A stretch of 64,000 nt of DNA from Solidesulfovibrio magneticus RS-1 (GTDB lineage: Bacteria > Desulfobacterota > Desulfovibrionia > Desulfovibrionales > Desulfovibrionaceae). The stretch is taken from assembly GCF_000010665.1 (NCBI RefSeq), contig NC_012796.1, forward strand, positions 5,108,001-5,172,000, in the 5' to 3' direction. This document shows positions 43,403 through 51,677 of the stretch, piece by piece (the stretch's first letter is position 1; the number at the start of each line of letters is the position of its first letter). The notes under the pieces are model-generated. The model did not search any database. It saw only the letters and a program-made list of their open reading frames with translations, and had not been told where the DNA came from. The position numbers and the translations under genes are program-made.

Positions 43403-43873
43403 GTGAAACGTCTGCTTGTCCTGTTGCCGCTTCTGTGCCTGCTTTTGGCTTCCTGCTCTTCCACCATGAATTTCTTCGGCTTCGGCGGCAAGGAAGACAA
43501 ACCGCAGGAACCCACCATCGTCATGGTGGATTACGGCATCTATCAAAACGGCGCGTTGTCCCTGGCCACCACCAGCGTGCCACGCCAGCTCGGAGCCACC
43601 TTCGGCATGCGCTTTAAGACCCTCAAGCCCGAGGGCGGCACGTCCAAGGTGAAGATCATCACTACCACGCCGGGCATCATCGATCCGGCCAAAAACGCCG
43701 TGGTCTTCACCACCGAGACCGTGGAGACCATCGCCACGGGCAAGGAGTACCACTGCACGTTCACCTTCCAGAAGGAATGGGAAATGGCCAGCGGCGACTG
43801 GACGCTGACGGCCATCGCCGAGGACGGCAGCCAGGTGAAAAAGACTTTCCAGGTCTTCAATCCCCAGCCCTAG
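43403..43873 (+). CDS. Lipoprotein with beta-sandwich-like domain (DUF3859-like)
   Basis: A 156-residue lipoprotein starting at GTG 43403 after GGAGGG. The signal is KRLLVLLPLLCLLLASC with Cys at about 18. The mature part starts with VMVDYGIYQNG and ends GDWTLTAIAEDGSQVKKTFQV, which recalls DUF3859, a small beta-rich domain; this match is tentative. A TTGACA hexamer at 43330 may be its -35 element. A strong terminator follows. Confidence 0.75.
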   Translation: MKRLLVLLPLLCLLLASCSSTMNFFGFGGKEDKPQEPTIVMVDYGIYQNGALSLATTSVPRQLGATFGMRFKTLKPEGGTSKVKIITTTPGIIDPAKNAVVFTTETVETIATGKEYHCTFTFQKEWEMASGDWTLTAIAEDGSQVKKTFQVFNPQP

Positions 43874-43895
43874 GGCACGATTTTTCGCTTCCGCG

Positions 43896-43934
43896 AGCGC
43901 CCGGGACAAGGCTTGTCCCGGGCGCTTTTTATTT
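43896..43934 (+). terminator. Strong intrinsic terminator after the lipoprotein gene
   Basis: AGCGCCCGGGACAAG and CTTGTCCCGGGCGCT flank a single G; five T and ATTT follow. Confidence 0.93.
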
Positions 43935-43952
43935 GCGCTCCTGTAACGGGAC

Positions 43953-43980
43953 TTGCCAGAAATCTAAATATCGATATAGG
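43953..43980 (+). promoter_or_regulatory. Possible sigma-70 promoter of the 101-residue gene
   Basis: TTGCCA (43953-43958) and TATAGG (43975-43980) are 16 bases apart, 43 bases before the start codon at 44023, within an AT-rich leader. Confidence 0.4.
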
Positions 43981-44022
43981 GTAATTGGCATCGCCAACCC
44001 TCAACAGCAAAGGACGGTTACC

Positions 44023-44328
44023 ATGAGCAATCCCTATGCTGGCACTATGACCATCGGGGGAGGGGCCACGCTGTCGTACATTTCCGTTGACGGCAAGAGC
44101 GTTGTCGTTTCGGCAACTGTCGGAGGGGTCTTGCAGGGAGCAGCGACGCTCGATGCTGCCAATGCCAGCGCGAAACTCTGCAACCAAGGCATGCCGGGGT
44201 CTGGGGTCCCCTCTGTCGAAGTGGCGTTTGCGTTAGCGGCGCAGGTGACGCTGAGTTGGACGTTAAGCTGGGCAGGGATGCCCAGCGGCTCGACAAGCAG
44301 CGGCATCTTGGCCGGTTGGCCCGTTTAA
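44023..44328 (+). CDS. Small Gly/Ser/Ala-rich protein, function unknown
   Basis: A 101-residue protein with no signal peptide, rich in Gly, Ser, Ala and Val with alternating beta-type residues (ATLSYISVDGKSVVVSATVG, LSWTLSW). An AAGGA site precedes the ATG. Its monocistronic setting between a terminator and a gene desert, and its moderate GC, suggest an accessory gene. No family is recognised. Confidence 0.6.
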   Translation: MSNPYAGTMTIGGGATLSYISVDGKSVVVSATVGGVLQGAATLDAANASAKLCNQGMPGSGVPSVEVAFALAAQVTLSWTLSWAGMPSGSTSSGILAGWPV

Positions 44329-45461
44329 CAACAACAGCGGGCGTCTTTTGGGGGGCAGTCTGGCGGCTGGGGGAAAAGCTGCTTCCGGTTTGCTGATCAT
44401 GCTCCCGCACTACTGCCGCCACCCTGTCCGGGACATACCCCGAGCAGGGTGGCGGCGCGCGCTGGGACAGCGACGCAGCGGTCACACCCCACTCCGGCCG
44501 AGTAAAGCCCTGCCTTCGTTCCAAAGCAGCCGTAGCGACGCCCGCGTCTCATGCTGCCCCAGAATCGCTTGGGCACGCCTCCCCCGATCTTCATGCGACG
44601 CCTCCCGGCCGGCAGATGCGTACCGCCCAGGTGGCGTCCGAGGAAACCCACGGCCAACCCATTGCGCTTCAGGCCTGGGACCGTGCTGCGCCTGCATCCG
44701 GCCCAAGGCGAGACGGGCGGGCATCCTTTTGTGCAAATCTCGCCTTACCAACTAAAATCACTGAAGGAAAATTGAACACTATTTGTTCGTCCGCTGTTCG
44801 CTTCTTGTTCTTCAGCAATTCTTACGTTCCCTTTCGCTGTTCGCCTGCTGTTCGTTTATCGAGCTTTCGCTGTTCCTTGAGCGTTTCTTCGCCGTGCCTT
44901 GCTGGGCCTTTTCTGGTTTGCCGGACGCGGTTTCCGGCCATGGCGGACGGTCCGCCCTCTGCCACCAAGCCGGCCATCCGGGCGGCTCCGGCAAATACGG
45001 CAAGCATCCGGGCACGATGAAACCGCAACCTCCTGTGCCTAACAACGACAATCAAATGATATTACGGGGAAAAACAACGAACACGGGCTGTTCATTGCGT
45101 GTGTTTGCCCGTTCCTAACCAGCTTTGCCTTGTGCCTATCCCGGGCGCGGCTGTGCCAAACCGGCCCCGAACGGTTCGTTTCGGGACGGTTTATGTTCCT
45201 CAGCCGTGCCTGGTTGTTCCTTTTGACTTGAAACGCCGACACGGCCGGGAGATTGGGGAATGTGGACGGGGAATGCGGACAAGGGACGCGACGCAACCCA
45301 ACGTTGCGCCCCAAGGGTGGCGACGGCGCGGGCAAGGCCCTGCTCCGGCCGCATCCAAAAATCCAAGGGGGAGGCTGGCCGGGAGCGTCGAGTCAGCCGG
45401 CCGGCCGGCCAGGCGCGGCCGTTCTCCGGGCAGGCTTCGCCGCCGGCGGCGGCTGGGGCGG
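44329..45461. other. 1.1-kb interval without a supported gene
   Basis: Frames on both strands lack ribosome sites and protein-like composition. Codon-position bias is weaker than in neighbours, as in decayed sequence. A cluster of CTGTTCG-type repeats lies at 44794-44876. No IS ends or tRNA were seen. Confidence 0.6.
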
Positions 45462-45722
45462 CTATTTGGCCCGAAGCAGTTCCCAGTCGATGGCCAGCAC
45501 CGCCGCGATCTTTTTGAGCGTCGCCGCGCGCGGCCGGCTTTTGCGGGCCTCCATCTGGGTCACGGCGGCCGGCGACACCTCCAGCCGGCGGCCAAGCTCC
45601 TCCCGGGTCACGCCCAGGTGTTCCCGCCAGGCCCGGATGGGCGAATAGCCTTCCTCCACCAGCCAGGCCACTTCGCGCGGCACGGGCTTTGGGGTGTCCG
45701 TGGTTTCGTGTTCCGTTGTCAT
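45462..45722 (-). CDS. XRE-family helix-turn-helix regulator
   Basis: An 86-residue protein: an N-terminal region with PREVAWLVEEGYSPIRAWREH, then a Cro/C1 HTH (LGVTREELGRRLEVSPAAVTQMEARKS) and a closing helix. The layout resembles antitoxin-type XRE proteins whose N-terminus includes a Phd/YefM-like helix, but no toxin gene is adjacent. AAGGAG precedes the ATG at 45722. It lies 31 bases after the DUF4239-like gene in the same direction. Confidence 0.85.
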   Translation of the reverse strand: MTTEHETTDTPKPVPREVAWLVEEGYSPIRAWREHLGVTREELGRRLEVSPAAVTQMEARKSRPRAATLKKIAAVLAIDWELLRAK

Positions 45723-45753
45723 GGCATGAATCTCCTTGCGGCTGCGCCGGACC

Positions 45754-46521
45754 CTACAGGCCGCCCAGGGCGCGGATGGCCTGGGCGGCCTGGGTAAACT
45801 TGTCCGGGTCCAGGCAGATGACCCCGGAAAAGGGCGTGTCGAGTTCATAGAGCAGAAAAATATTGCCGACGAGCATGGCCAGCATCATGGCGATAAAAAA
45901 ACGGTCGGCCGGCTTGTTGCCGGTCTCGATGAAATAAAACCCAATCAGGGTGAAGGCCACGCCGAGGTAGATGATGATCCAGATGGGCGTATACAGGCTG
46001 CCGTCGATGAGCAGCAGCCGCTGGTGGCGCAGCTTGTTGCAATCGATCAGTCGCGACAACATGAGCGTATAAATAGCCTGAACGTGGCTGTCCGGGGCCG
46101 GGGCCAGGGCGCGCAACTCGTCCCAGACCACGTCATAGAGCTTTCCCGCGCCGTCCGACGCCTCGCCGTCGCGCATCATGGCCCAGCCCGGATCGCGCAC
46201 GGCCTCGGTATAGCGCAGCAAGGCCCGGCGGAAACCGTCCGAGTCCGGCAGGGACTGGGATAGGCGGCACTCCACCACCAGCAGGTCGGTCTCGTCGGTG
46301 ATGGCCGTGTCCGCGCCGTTGTAGGTCTGCCACAGGGAGACCACGGCGAAGCCCAGGAAAAAGGTGTACAGGGTGGTGAAAAAACCGAAATTGGTGCTGA
46401 ACAGGTTGCGCTGGGACAGGCTCAAGGGGCAGGCGATGCGCCGACGCGCCAGCCGCAGCAGGATCAAGGCCGCCGCCACCCCGGCCAGGAAGACGGCGAT
46501 ATAGCGCAGATCGCTGTACAC
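45754..46521 (-). CDS. DUF4239-like integral membrane protein
   Basis: A 255-residue protein starting at GTG 46521, fixed by the strong AAGGAGGG site. It has four predicted membrane helices: near the N-terminus (YIAVFLAGVAAALILLRLA), FGFFTTLYTFFLGFAVVSLW, and two close to the C-terminus (IWIIIYLGVAFTLIGFYFI, FFIAMMLAMLVGNIFLLY). The NGADTAITDETDLLV segment after helix 2 is typical of DUF4239/bestrophin-like proteins. Function unproven; an ion channel role is possible by analogy. Confidence 0.8.
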   Translation of the reverse strand: MYSDLRYIAVFLAGVAAALILLRLARRRIACPLSLSQRNLFSTNFGFFTTLYTFFLGFAVVSLWQTYNGADTAITDETDLLVVECRLSQSLPDSDGFRRALLRYTEAVRDPGWAMMRDGEASDGAGKLYDVVWDELRALAPAPDSHVQAIYTLMLSRLIDCNKLRHQRLLLIDGSLYTPIWIIIYLGVAFTLIGFYFIETGNKPADRFFIAMMLAMLVGNIFLLYELDTPFSGVICLDPDKFTQAAQAIRALGGL

Positions 46522-46546
46522 GATTCCCTCCTTGCTGGCGGCGGGC

Positions 46547-46575
46547 AAAAAAAAGCCGCCCGCGTCGCGGACGGC
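46547..46575 (-). terminator. Intrinsic terminator, minus strand
   Basis: On the minus strand GCCGTCCGC, loop GAC, GCGGGCGGC is followed by eight T. It separates the 46600-47460 gene from the DUF4239-like gene. Confidence 0.85.
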
Positions 46576-46599
46576 CCAAAACATTCGCGCGCCTTCCGG

Positions 46600-47460
46600 C
46601 TACTCCGGCCTGGCCCAGGCCGCCGCCACAAAGGGGGCCAGCGTGTCGCCGTCCTGGCGGTAGAGATCCAGGGCGTCGCCCTCGGGGCCGGACCAGCGCA
46701 CGGCCAGCTCCCGCCCGGACGCGCTCACAAAGGCGAAAAGCGGTCGGTAACTCTCGGGCGAAAACTCGCCGCCGTCGCCGGCCTGCCATGTGCCGCCGGC
46801 CTCGGCCGTGCCGGCATGGTCCAGGTAGACCGTGGACGCGCCGGGCATGGACCAACCCAGGGTCACCAGTTCGTCGCGGCCATGGGGCGTAAACCGGGCC
46901 AGGGACAGCCTGCCGCCGTCGGAAAGCGCGCCGATCTCCCGGCACCAAGCCACGTCGCGCCCGGTCCGGTCGGCCATCTCCCGCCGTACGGCCGGGGAAC
47001 AGGGGACCTCCCCGGCGGCCGGGGTCACGGCCAGGACCTGCCGCGCGGCCAGAAAATCCTCGGTGGCCACCAGCACATGATCGCCCGGGCCAAAGGCCTG
47101 GCTGGCCGCGAAGACCGCGCCCGACTCTTCGGCGAAACGCTGGGACGACGCCCCGGAGTCCAGCTCGCTGCGCTGGGAACCGGCATAGGCCAGATCGACC
47201 ACCCGTCCCGGAGCGGCCACGGCCTTGCGAAAGCCCTTCATGCCCCGGGCCAGCCCCGGCTCCACCGGCACCAGCACCTGCCGCCCCGGCTGGTCGGCAA
47301 AGCCGAAGGCGCTGCCCGAAAGCACTTGGTTGGCTCCCGGGTCGTCCTCCCGGTAGTTGGCCTGGGCAAGGGCCATCATGGACAAGAGCAACACCAACAC
47401 CGTAACGCCGCACGCGGCCCGCCAGGGCAGTTCCCGGTCAGGCTTCGCCGACTCGCTCAT
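46600..47460 (-). CDS. Exported or membrane-anchored protein, function unknown
   Basis: A 286-residue protein with one N-terminal hydrophobic helix (AACGVTVLVLLLSMMALAQA, about 15-34), which is either a signal peptide or an anchor. The remainder looks beta-rich and soluble (DHVLVATEDFLAARQVLAV, LVTLGWSMPGASTVYL). Two Cys (PCSPAV and WCREI) could form a disulfide. I recognise no family. Confidence 0.75.
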   Translation of the reverse strand: MSESAKPDRELPWRAACGVTVLVLLLSMMALAQANYREDDPGANQVLSGSAFGFADQPGRQVLVPVEPGLARGMKGFRKAVAAPGRVVDLAYAGSQRSELDSGASSQRFAEESGAVFAASQAFGPGDHVLVATEDFLAARQVLAVTPAAGEVPCSPAVRREMADRTGRDVAWCREIGALSDGGRLSLARFTPHGRDELVTLGWSMPGASTVYLDHAGTAEAGGTWQAGDGGEFSPESYRPLFAFVSASGRELAVRWSGPEGDALDLYRQDGDTLAPFVAAAWARPE

Positions 47461-47560
47461 GCAACAGTTCTCCCGCGCTTGTTCAAAACTCTAGGCCGAG
47501 TGTCTCGTCCCCGAAAACGCCTGGGCGTCTCGTGGACTGCCAATAAAACCAATTGATTTT

Positions 47561-47588
47561 CTTAAAAAATACGTTCGTATTTTTTAAG
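47561..47588 (-). terminator. AT-rich perfect palindrome after the LysR gene
   Basis: CTTAAAAAATACG and CGTATTTTTTAAG are perfect 13-base arms around TT. Located 9 bases beyond the LysR stop codon with a T6 run on either strand; it can act as a terminator, or as an operator for the gene starting at 47460. Confidence 0.6.
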
Positions 47589-47597
47589 GGGCTGGCC

Positions 47598-48497
47598 CTA
47601 ACGTTTCCGGGCCGGGAGTCCCCAGACCTCGGCCACGGCTTCGGCCACCGCTTCGATGCACCGGTCCGCCGCCCGTTCCCGGCGATGGACCAGGGCCAGT
47701 CCCAAGGCCATGCCTTCCCATGGCCACACGCAGGCCTCCCCGGCCGCCGCCGCCTCCAGGGCGTCGTCGCGGCGCAGCAAGGTCAACCCGACGCCGGCCG
47801 CGACCAACGTGCGCAGCGTGGCGTCGTTGTCGCCCACCATCACCTTGTTGATGGGCAGTCCCCGGCGTGAAAACGAGGATTCGAGCAGATACTGGAACGG
47901 ACAGCGCTCGGAAAACCACACCCAGGGCAGACCGGCCAGTTCGTCCCAATCGGCCTGGCGCACCCGCTCGGACCAGGAGGTCGGCCCCACCACGGCCATG
48001 GGCACCTCTTCCAGGGGCGTGACCGCCACCTCGTGGCCGCCCTCAATGATGTTGTCGTAGATGAAACCGACATCAAGCCGGCCCAGGCGCACATTGTCGA
48101 GGATGCGCGGCGAACTGGAATTGACCAGATGCAGCTCTACCCCCGGATGCCGCCGGGTCATGACGGCCAAAATCTCCGGCACATGCAGGCGCGCGGCTTC
48201 GTTATTGAGTCCCAGCCGCACCACGCCCGTCACGTCCTGGCGCAAGGCTCCGGCCCGCCGCCGCACGGCTTCCAGGCCGCGCAAGGCCTCCCGGGCCTCT
48301 TCCAGAAGCGCCCGGCCCTCGGCCGTCAGACGCATCCCCTTGGGCGTACGCGAAAAAAGCGCCACCCCGAGTTCCTCTTCCAGACCCCGGATGTGGGCGC
48401 TGACCGCCGGCAGGCTGGCGTTTAGCCGCTCGGCCGCCCGGGTGAGATGCTCCTCCTCGGCCACGGCCACGAAGGTGCGCAGGTGATAGTATTCCAC
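47598..48497 (-). CDS. LysR-family transcriptional regulator
   Basis: A 299-residue LysR protein starting at GTG 48497 (GGGAGGGG upstream). The winged HTH is at about 2-60 (YYHLRTFVAVAEEEHLTRAA, LNASLPAVSAHIRGLEEEL, GVALFSRTPKGM). The effector domain occupies about 90-290. It is divergent from a small Cys-rich exported protein, its most likely target, with 176 bases between. Confidence 0.92.
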   Translation of the reverse strand: MEYYHLRTFVAVAEEEHLTRAAERLNASLPAVSAHIRGLEEELGVALFSRTPKGMRLTAEGRALLEEAREALRGLEAVRRRAGALRQDVTGVVRLGLNNEAARLHVPEILAVMTRRHPGVELHLVNSSSPRILDNVRLGRLDVGFIYDNIIEGGHEVAVTPLEEVPMAVVGPTSWSERVRQADWDELAGLPWVWFSERCPFQYLLESSFSRRGLPINKVMVGDNDATLRTLVAAGVGLTLLRRDDALEAAAAGEACVWPWEGMALGLALVHRRERAADRCIEAVAEAVAEVWGLPARKR

Positions 48498-48673
48498 AAC
48501 GCCCCTCCCGGCGTCGCGCGTCTTCGGCCAAGCCGAAGCACCGCTTCGGACATTGCGATTGGATCGCGACCGGCGCGGCGGGCTACGGTCCGACCGAAGC
48601 CCCACTCGGCCTATGGCACAGCCCGCCCCCGTCGTAAAGGCCGGGCCGGGTGTTACGGATGGAGGAAAAAACA

Positions 48674-48970
48674 ATGTCCAATGTCAAGAAAATCGTCGTC
48701 ACCAGCCTGGCCGCCGCCGCGCTTTTCGCGCTGTTTGTCCTGGATCGGCCCTCGGCCGGCCCGGCCGCGCCCGCCCCACGAGGGGTCGCCGCCCCGGCCC
48801 GGGCCGATCTGGCCGAGGCGGTCTTTTCCATGGTGCTGGCCCGGGCCGGCGAGGAAGGCGTCTGCCTGTCCCAGCCCCCCAGCCTGTGCCAGGCCTGCGT
48901 GGCCGCCCACCTGGGGCTGGACAAAGCCGACGTGCGCAGCCGCTGCGCCCGGGCTTGTTCGCTGCAGTGA
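48674..48970 (+). CDS. Small exported Cys-rich protein
   Basis: A 98-residue protein with an N-terminal hydrophobic segment (IVVTSLAAAALFALFVL, about 7-23) and a compact C-terminus holding five Cys (VCLSQPPSLCQACVAAHLG and RCARAC). GGAGGA precedes the ATG. Divergent from the LysR gene. A periplasmic disulfide or metal-binding peptide is plausible; the family is unknown. Confidence 0.7.
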   Translation: MSNVKKIVVTSLAAAALFALFVLDRPSAGPAAPAPRGVAAPARADLAEAVFSMVLARAGEEGVCLSQPPSLCQACVAAHLGLDKADVRSRCARACSLQ

Positions 48971-49072
48971 AATCGGAAGCGGTTGCCGCGACGGGGACGA
49001 ACACGCGGGCCATGGGCCAAGACCGCTTTGCCCAGGCGACCGGCAGCGCCCGCCTGTGGCGATGGCCGAACC

Positions 49073-49540
49073 TTACTCCCGGCCGTAGCGGCCAATGAGG
49101 GTGGCCGAGGCCAGGATGTGGCCCTTGGCGGCGCGCAGGAGATCTTTCTTGGCAACCCCGGGCGGCAGGGCGAGGACGGCGTCCAGGGCGTAGAGGGTGA
49201 AAACGTAGCGGTGGATGCCCGATGGCGGTTGCGGCCCGGCGTAGCCGAGGCGTCCCCAGCCGTTGAGCCCGGACAGGCTGCCGTCGGCATGACGGGGCAC
49301 GCCCGGCAGGCCCTCGGGCAGGCCCGGGGTGGCCGGCGAGAGATTATACAGCACGAAGTGGTCGAACACGCCGGAAACGGCGTCGGGATCGTCGCACACC
49401 AGCGCCAGGCTGGCCGCGCCGGCCGGCACACCGGCAAACAGCAACGGCGGCGACAAGTCCGCCCCGGCGGCGGCGTAGCGGTCGGGAATCCGGCCCATAT
49501 GGGCAAAGGCCGGCGAGGTGAGCGTCAGCGTCTGGGGCAT
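49073..49540 (-). CDS. YbhB/YbcL (PEBP) family protein
   Basis: A 155-residue phosphatidylethanolamine-binding-protein fold: LTLTSPAFAHMGRIPDRYAA, LSPPLLFAGVPAGAASLALVCDDPDA, then DHFVLYNL and the GYAGPQPPSGIHRYVFTLYA block that lines the ligand pocket. Bacterial members are small cytoplasmic or periplasmic proteins of unsettled function. AAGGAG precedes the ATG at 49540. It has no signal peptide. Confidence 0.92.
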   Translation of the reverse strand: MPQTLTLTSPAFAHMGRIPDRYAAAGADLSPPLLFAGVPAGAASLALVCDDPDAVSGVFDHFVLYNLSPATPGLPEGLPGVPRHADGSLSGLNGWGRLGYAGPQPPSGIHRYVFTLYALDAVLALPPGVAKKDLLRAAKGHILASATLIGRYGRE

Positions 49541-49668
49541 CGGCGCTCCTTGGGCGCGCCTGGCGCGTCCTCGAGAAGTCCTTGATGCTTCAAGGCAACC
49601 CCTTGAAAGCACTTTTTCCCGGAAAATACTCCTGTAGTTTTTTAGAGGCCAAAGACGCGGCCAACGAA

Positions 49669-49702
49669 GGCGGCCGGCCGGGCACTCGCCCGGCCGGCCG
49701 CC
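49669..49702. terminator. 15-bp perfect hairpin after the aldolase gene
   Basis: GGCGGCCGGCCGGGC (49669-49683), loop ACTC, GCCCGGCCGGCCGCC (49688-49702). It lies just beyond the aldolase stop codon at 49716; the T-run precedes rather than follows the stem on the minus strand, so termination efficiency is uncertain. Confidence 0.6.
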
Positions 49703-49715
49703 GCAAAAAAACGCA

Positions 49716-50993
49716 TTAATCGTCGAAGTCGCCTTCGGGGCCCTTGTCGCGGGACAGGGACTTGGCCCGCTCCAGGATCTTTTCCCGGGTCCATTCGGCC
49801 GGATTCTCGATGACGCCGGCCTTGGGGCCAAGGTCATGGGAACCGGCGGCCACCAGGGCTTCCACGGCCAGGGGCGCGGTGCCGGCGGCGTTAAAGACGT
49901 CGGTCAAAAGCCAGGCCACGAACTCGGCCACGGCTCCGGCCATGCGGTCGCGGATGGCCTTGGGCTGGCCCAGGATCTTGTTTTCAAACACGGCGTTGAG
50001 CTTCTTGTAGTCGCCGGCCTTGATGCCCTTGGCTCCGGCGTAGGCCACCATCTCGGCCCACAGCGCCTCGTCCAGGCCCTTGCCCGGCTCCTTGGTGAAG
50101 GCCCCGGCCGCGTCCAGCACGGCGTTGCCGTAGTCGTTGACGGCCACGCCCCAGGCGATCATCTGCAGGGCCGTGGCCACGTTGGCCTTGGTGGTGCGGG
50201 TTAGGCTGGCGATCTGCTTGAGCTTGTCCGAGGAGTTGCCCGAGGTGCCGTGCTGGGCCCCGGAAATGCCGTAGGGGGCCAGGGCCTGATGGATCTCGGC
50301 GGTCAGCTCCACCTGGATGCCCGTGGCCGAGGCCTCGATGCCGTGGGTGGTGCCGTTATTCAGCGCAATCCAGTCCGGGTGGATGCCGTTGGCATTGAGC
50401 CCCCGGATGAGGAACAGGGCCTCGTCCGGGGTGGACAGGCCGGACTTGCCCTTGATCTCGCCCACTTCCGTCTCGTAGCCGGCCCAGCCCGGGACCACGG
50501 GAGCCAGGGCGATGTTGGCCAGGAGGTTCTCCTCGTCGGGCAGGTGGGAGGCGTCAATGGCGATGGAGGTGATGCCGGCCTCGAACAGCGTCGGGATTTC
50601 GGCCAGGGCCTCGGCCACGTCGCCGGGCTTCTTGATGCCGTAGTGGTCGGCATGGATGGCCACGGGCACGGTGATGCCCAGTTCGTTCATGGCCTGGTCG
50701 GCCTGCCGGGCGATGTTCCACATGGTGACGTTGCAGTAGGTGGACTCCGACCGGGCGATCTCCAGGATGACGGCGGCGTCGGCCTTCTGGGCGGCGAGCA
50801 AGGCCCCGCGCAGCACGGCGTTGCTGCGGGAGTTGGCGGCGATGGTCATGGCCTGGCCCTTTTTGAGCATGGCCCGGTCCACGGCTTTGCCGCTGACGAG
50901 AAGCGCCCGGGAATGGGGGAAAAGGGTCTTGACGTTGGGCGGGCGGCCAACGGCCAGGGCTTGGTTGAAGGCGGTCATATCCGTCTTGGTCAT
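49716..50993 (-). CDS. fba: Class II fructose-bisphosphate aldolase
   Basis: A 425-residue long-form class II aldolase cleaving fructose-1,6-bisphosphate to DHAP and glyceraldehyde-3-phosphate. Metal and substrate motifs are visible: PVAIHADHYG (zinc His and catalytic Asp), IDASHLPDEEN, NNGTTHGIEAS and ISGAQHGTSGNSSDKL. AAGGAGG precedes the ATG at 50993. It is 58 bases downstream of a small zinc-site protein in the same direction. Confidence 0.9.
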   Translation of the reverse strand: MTKTDMTAFNQALAVGRPPNVKTLFPHSRALLVSGKAVDRAMLKKGQAMTIAANSRSNAVLRGALLAAQKADAAVILEIARSESTYCNVTMWNIARQADQAMNELGITVPVAIHADHYGIKKPGDVAEALAEIPTLFEAGITSIAIDASHLPDEENLLANIALAPVVPGWAGYETEVGEIKGKSGLSTPDEALFLIRGLNANGIHPDWIALNNGTTHGIEASATGIQVELTAEIHQALAPYGISGAQHGTSGNSSDKLKQIASLTRTTKANVATALQMIAWGVAVNDYGNAVLDAAGAFTKEPGKGLDEALWAEMVAYAGAKGIKAGDYKKLNAVFENKILGQPKAIRDRMAGAVAEFVAWLLTDVFNAAGTAPLAVEALVAAGSHDLGPKAGVIENPAEWTREKILERAKSLSRDKGPEGDFDD

Positions 50994-51051
50994 CGAGTCC
51001 TCCTTGTCGTGGCGGGGCGCGTGGCCCGAAATGGCGTGGGTCGCGGCCGGC

Positions 51052-51498
51052 TCAACCGGCGGCGTAGATGGCTTCGATCTTGTGGGCGGCAAGCACGGCG
51101 GCGGCGGCCGGATCTTGGGCCACGGCGGCGATCAGCGCGGCCACGGCCGAAGCGATGCGGGCGCGCTCCACCGGATAGGGAATGTCGGCCAGCCTGCGGC
51201 ACAGGGCGTCCAGGCGGGACAGGTTGGCGTCGGCCGGACCGGCCTGGCAGCGGCCCAGGAAATCGCAGGCCACGACCTGACCGCCGGCCTTGGGCTGGAC
51301 GCCGGCCAGATAGGCCGGCGCGCCGCACACGGTACAAGTGATCTCGCCGGCGGCGGTGTCGGCCACCGGGAAGGTCCAGTCGTTGACCGTATTGCCGCAG
51401 GCGTCGTACTTGCGGATGTGCAGAAAGCGACTCTCGGCCGCCCAGCCGAAATCGGCGTGGGTCGGGTCGGCGACGCAGAACAGTCGGCGCGAAAGCAT
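51052..51498 (-). CDS. Hypothetical protein with a CxxC site, upstream of the aldolase gene
   Basis: A 148-residue protein with TCTVCGAPAYLAG (a single CxxC) and further Cys, suggesting a small metal site, followed by an Ala-rich helical C-terminus. AAGGAG precedes the ATG at 51498. It shares the operon direction of the aldolase; no family is recognised. Confidence 0.7.
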   Translation of the reverse strand: MLSRRLFCVADPTHADFGWAAESRFLHIRKYDACGNTVNDWTFPVADTAAGEITCTVCGAPAYLAGVQPKAGGQVVACDFLGRCQAGPADANLSRLDALCRRLADIPYPVERARIASAVAALIAAVAQDPAAAAVLAAHKIEAIYAAG

Positions 51499-51677
51499 GG
51501 CAGGCTCCTTGGGTCCCAAAGCAAAGGCGAAACCGTCCAAGGCATAGTACGCCCGGGCGAAACAATCAACACGCCACGCCCCAATTCCCCGCCTACACAG
51601 GGGGTTTTCCCTTTCGCGCCGGGCCGGATTCTGATAGCCCCTAGCCTCGTCGCCGTCGCGGCCTGGAGGCTTAAGAC

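Noticed and set aside
44397-45366. Several 80-140 codon frames in the gene desert
   Set aside because: Arg/Gly/Pro-rich composition, no ribosome sites, none matches a family; both strands are equally open.
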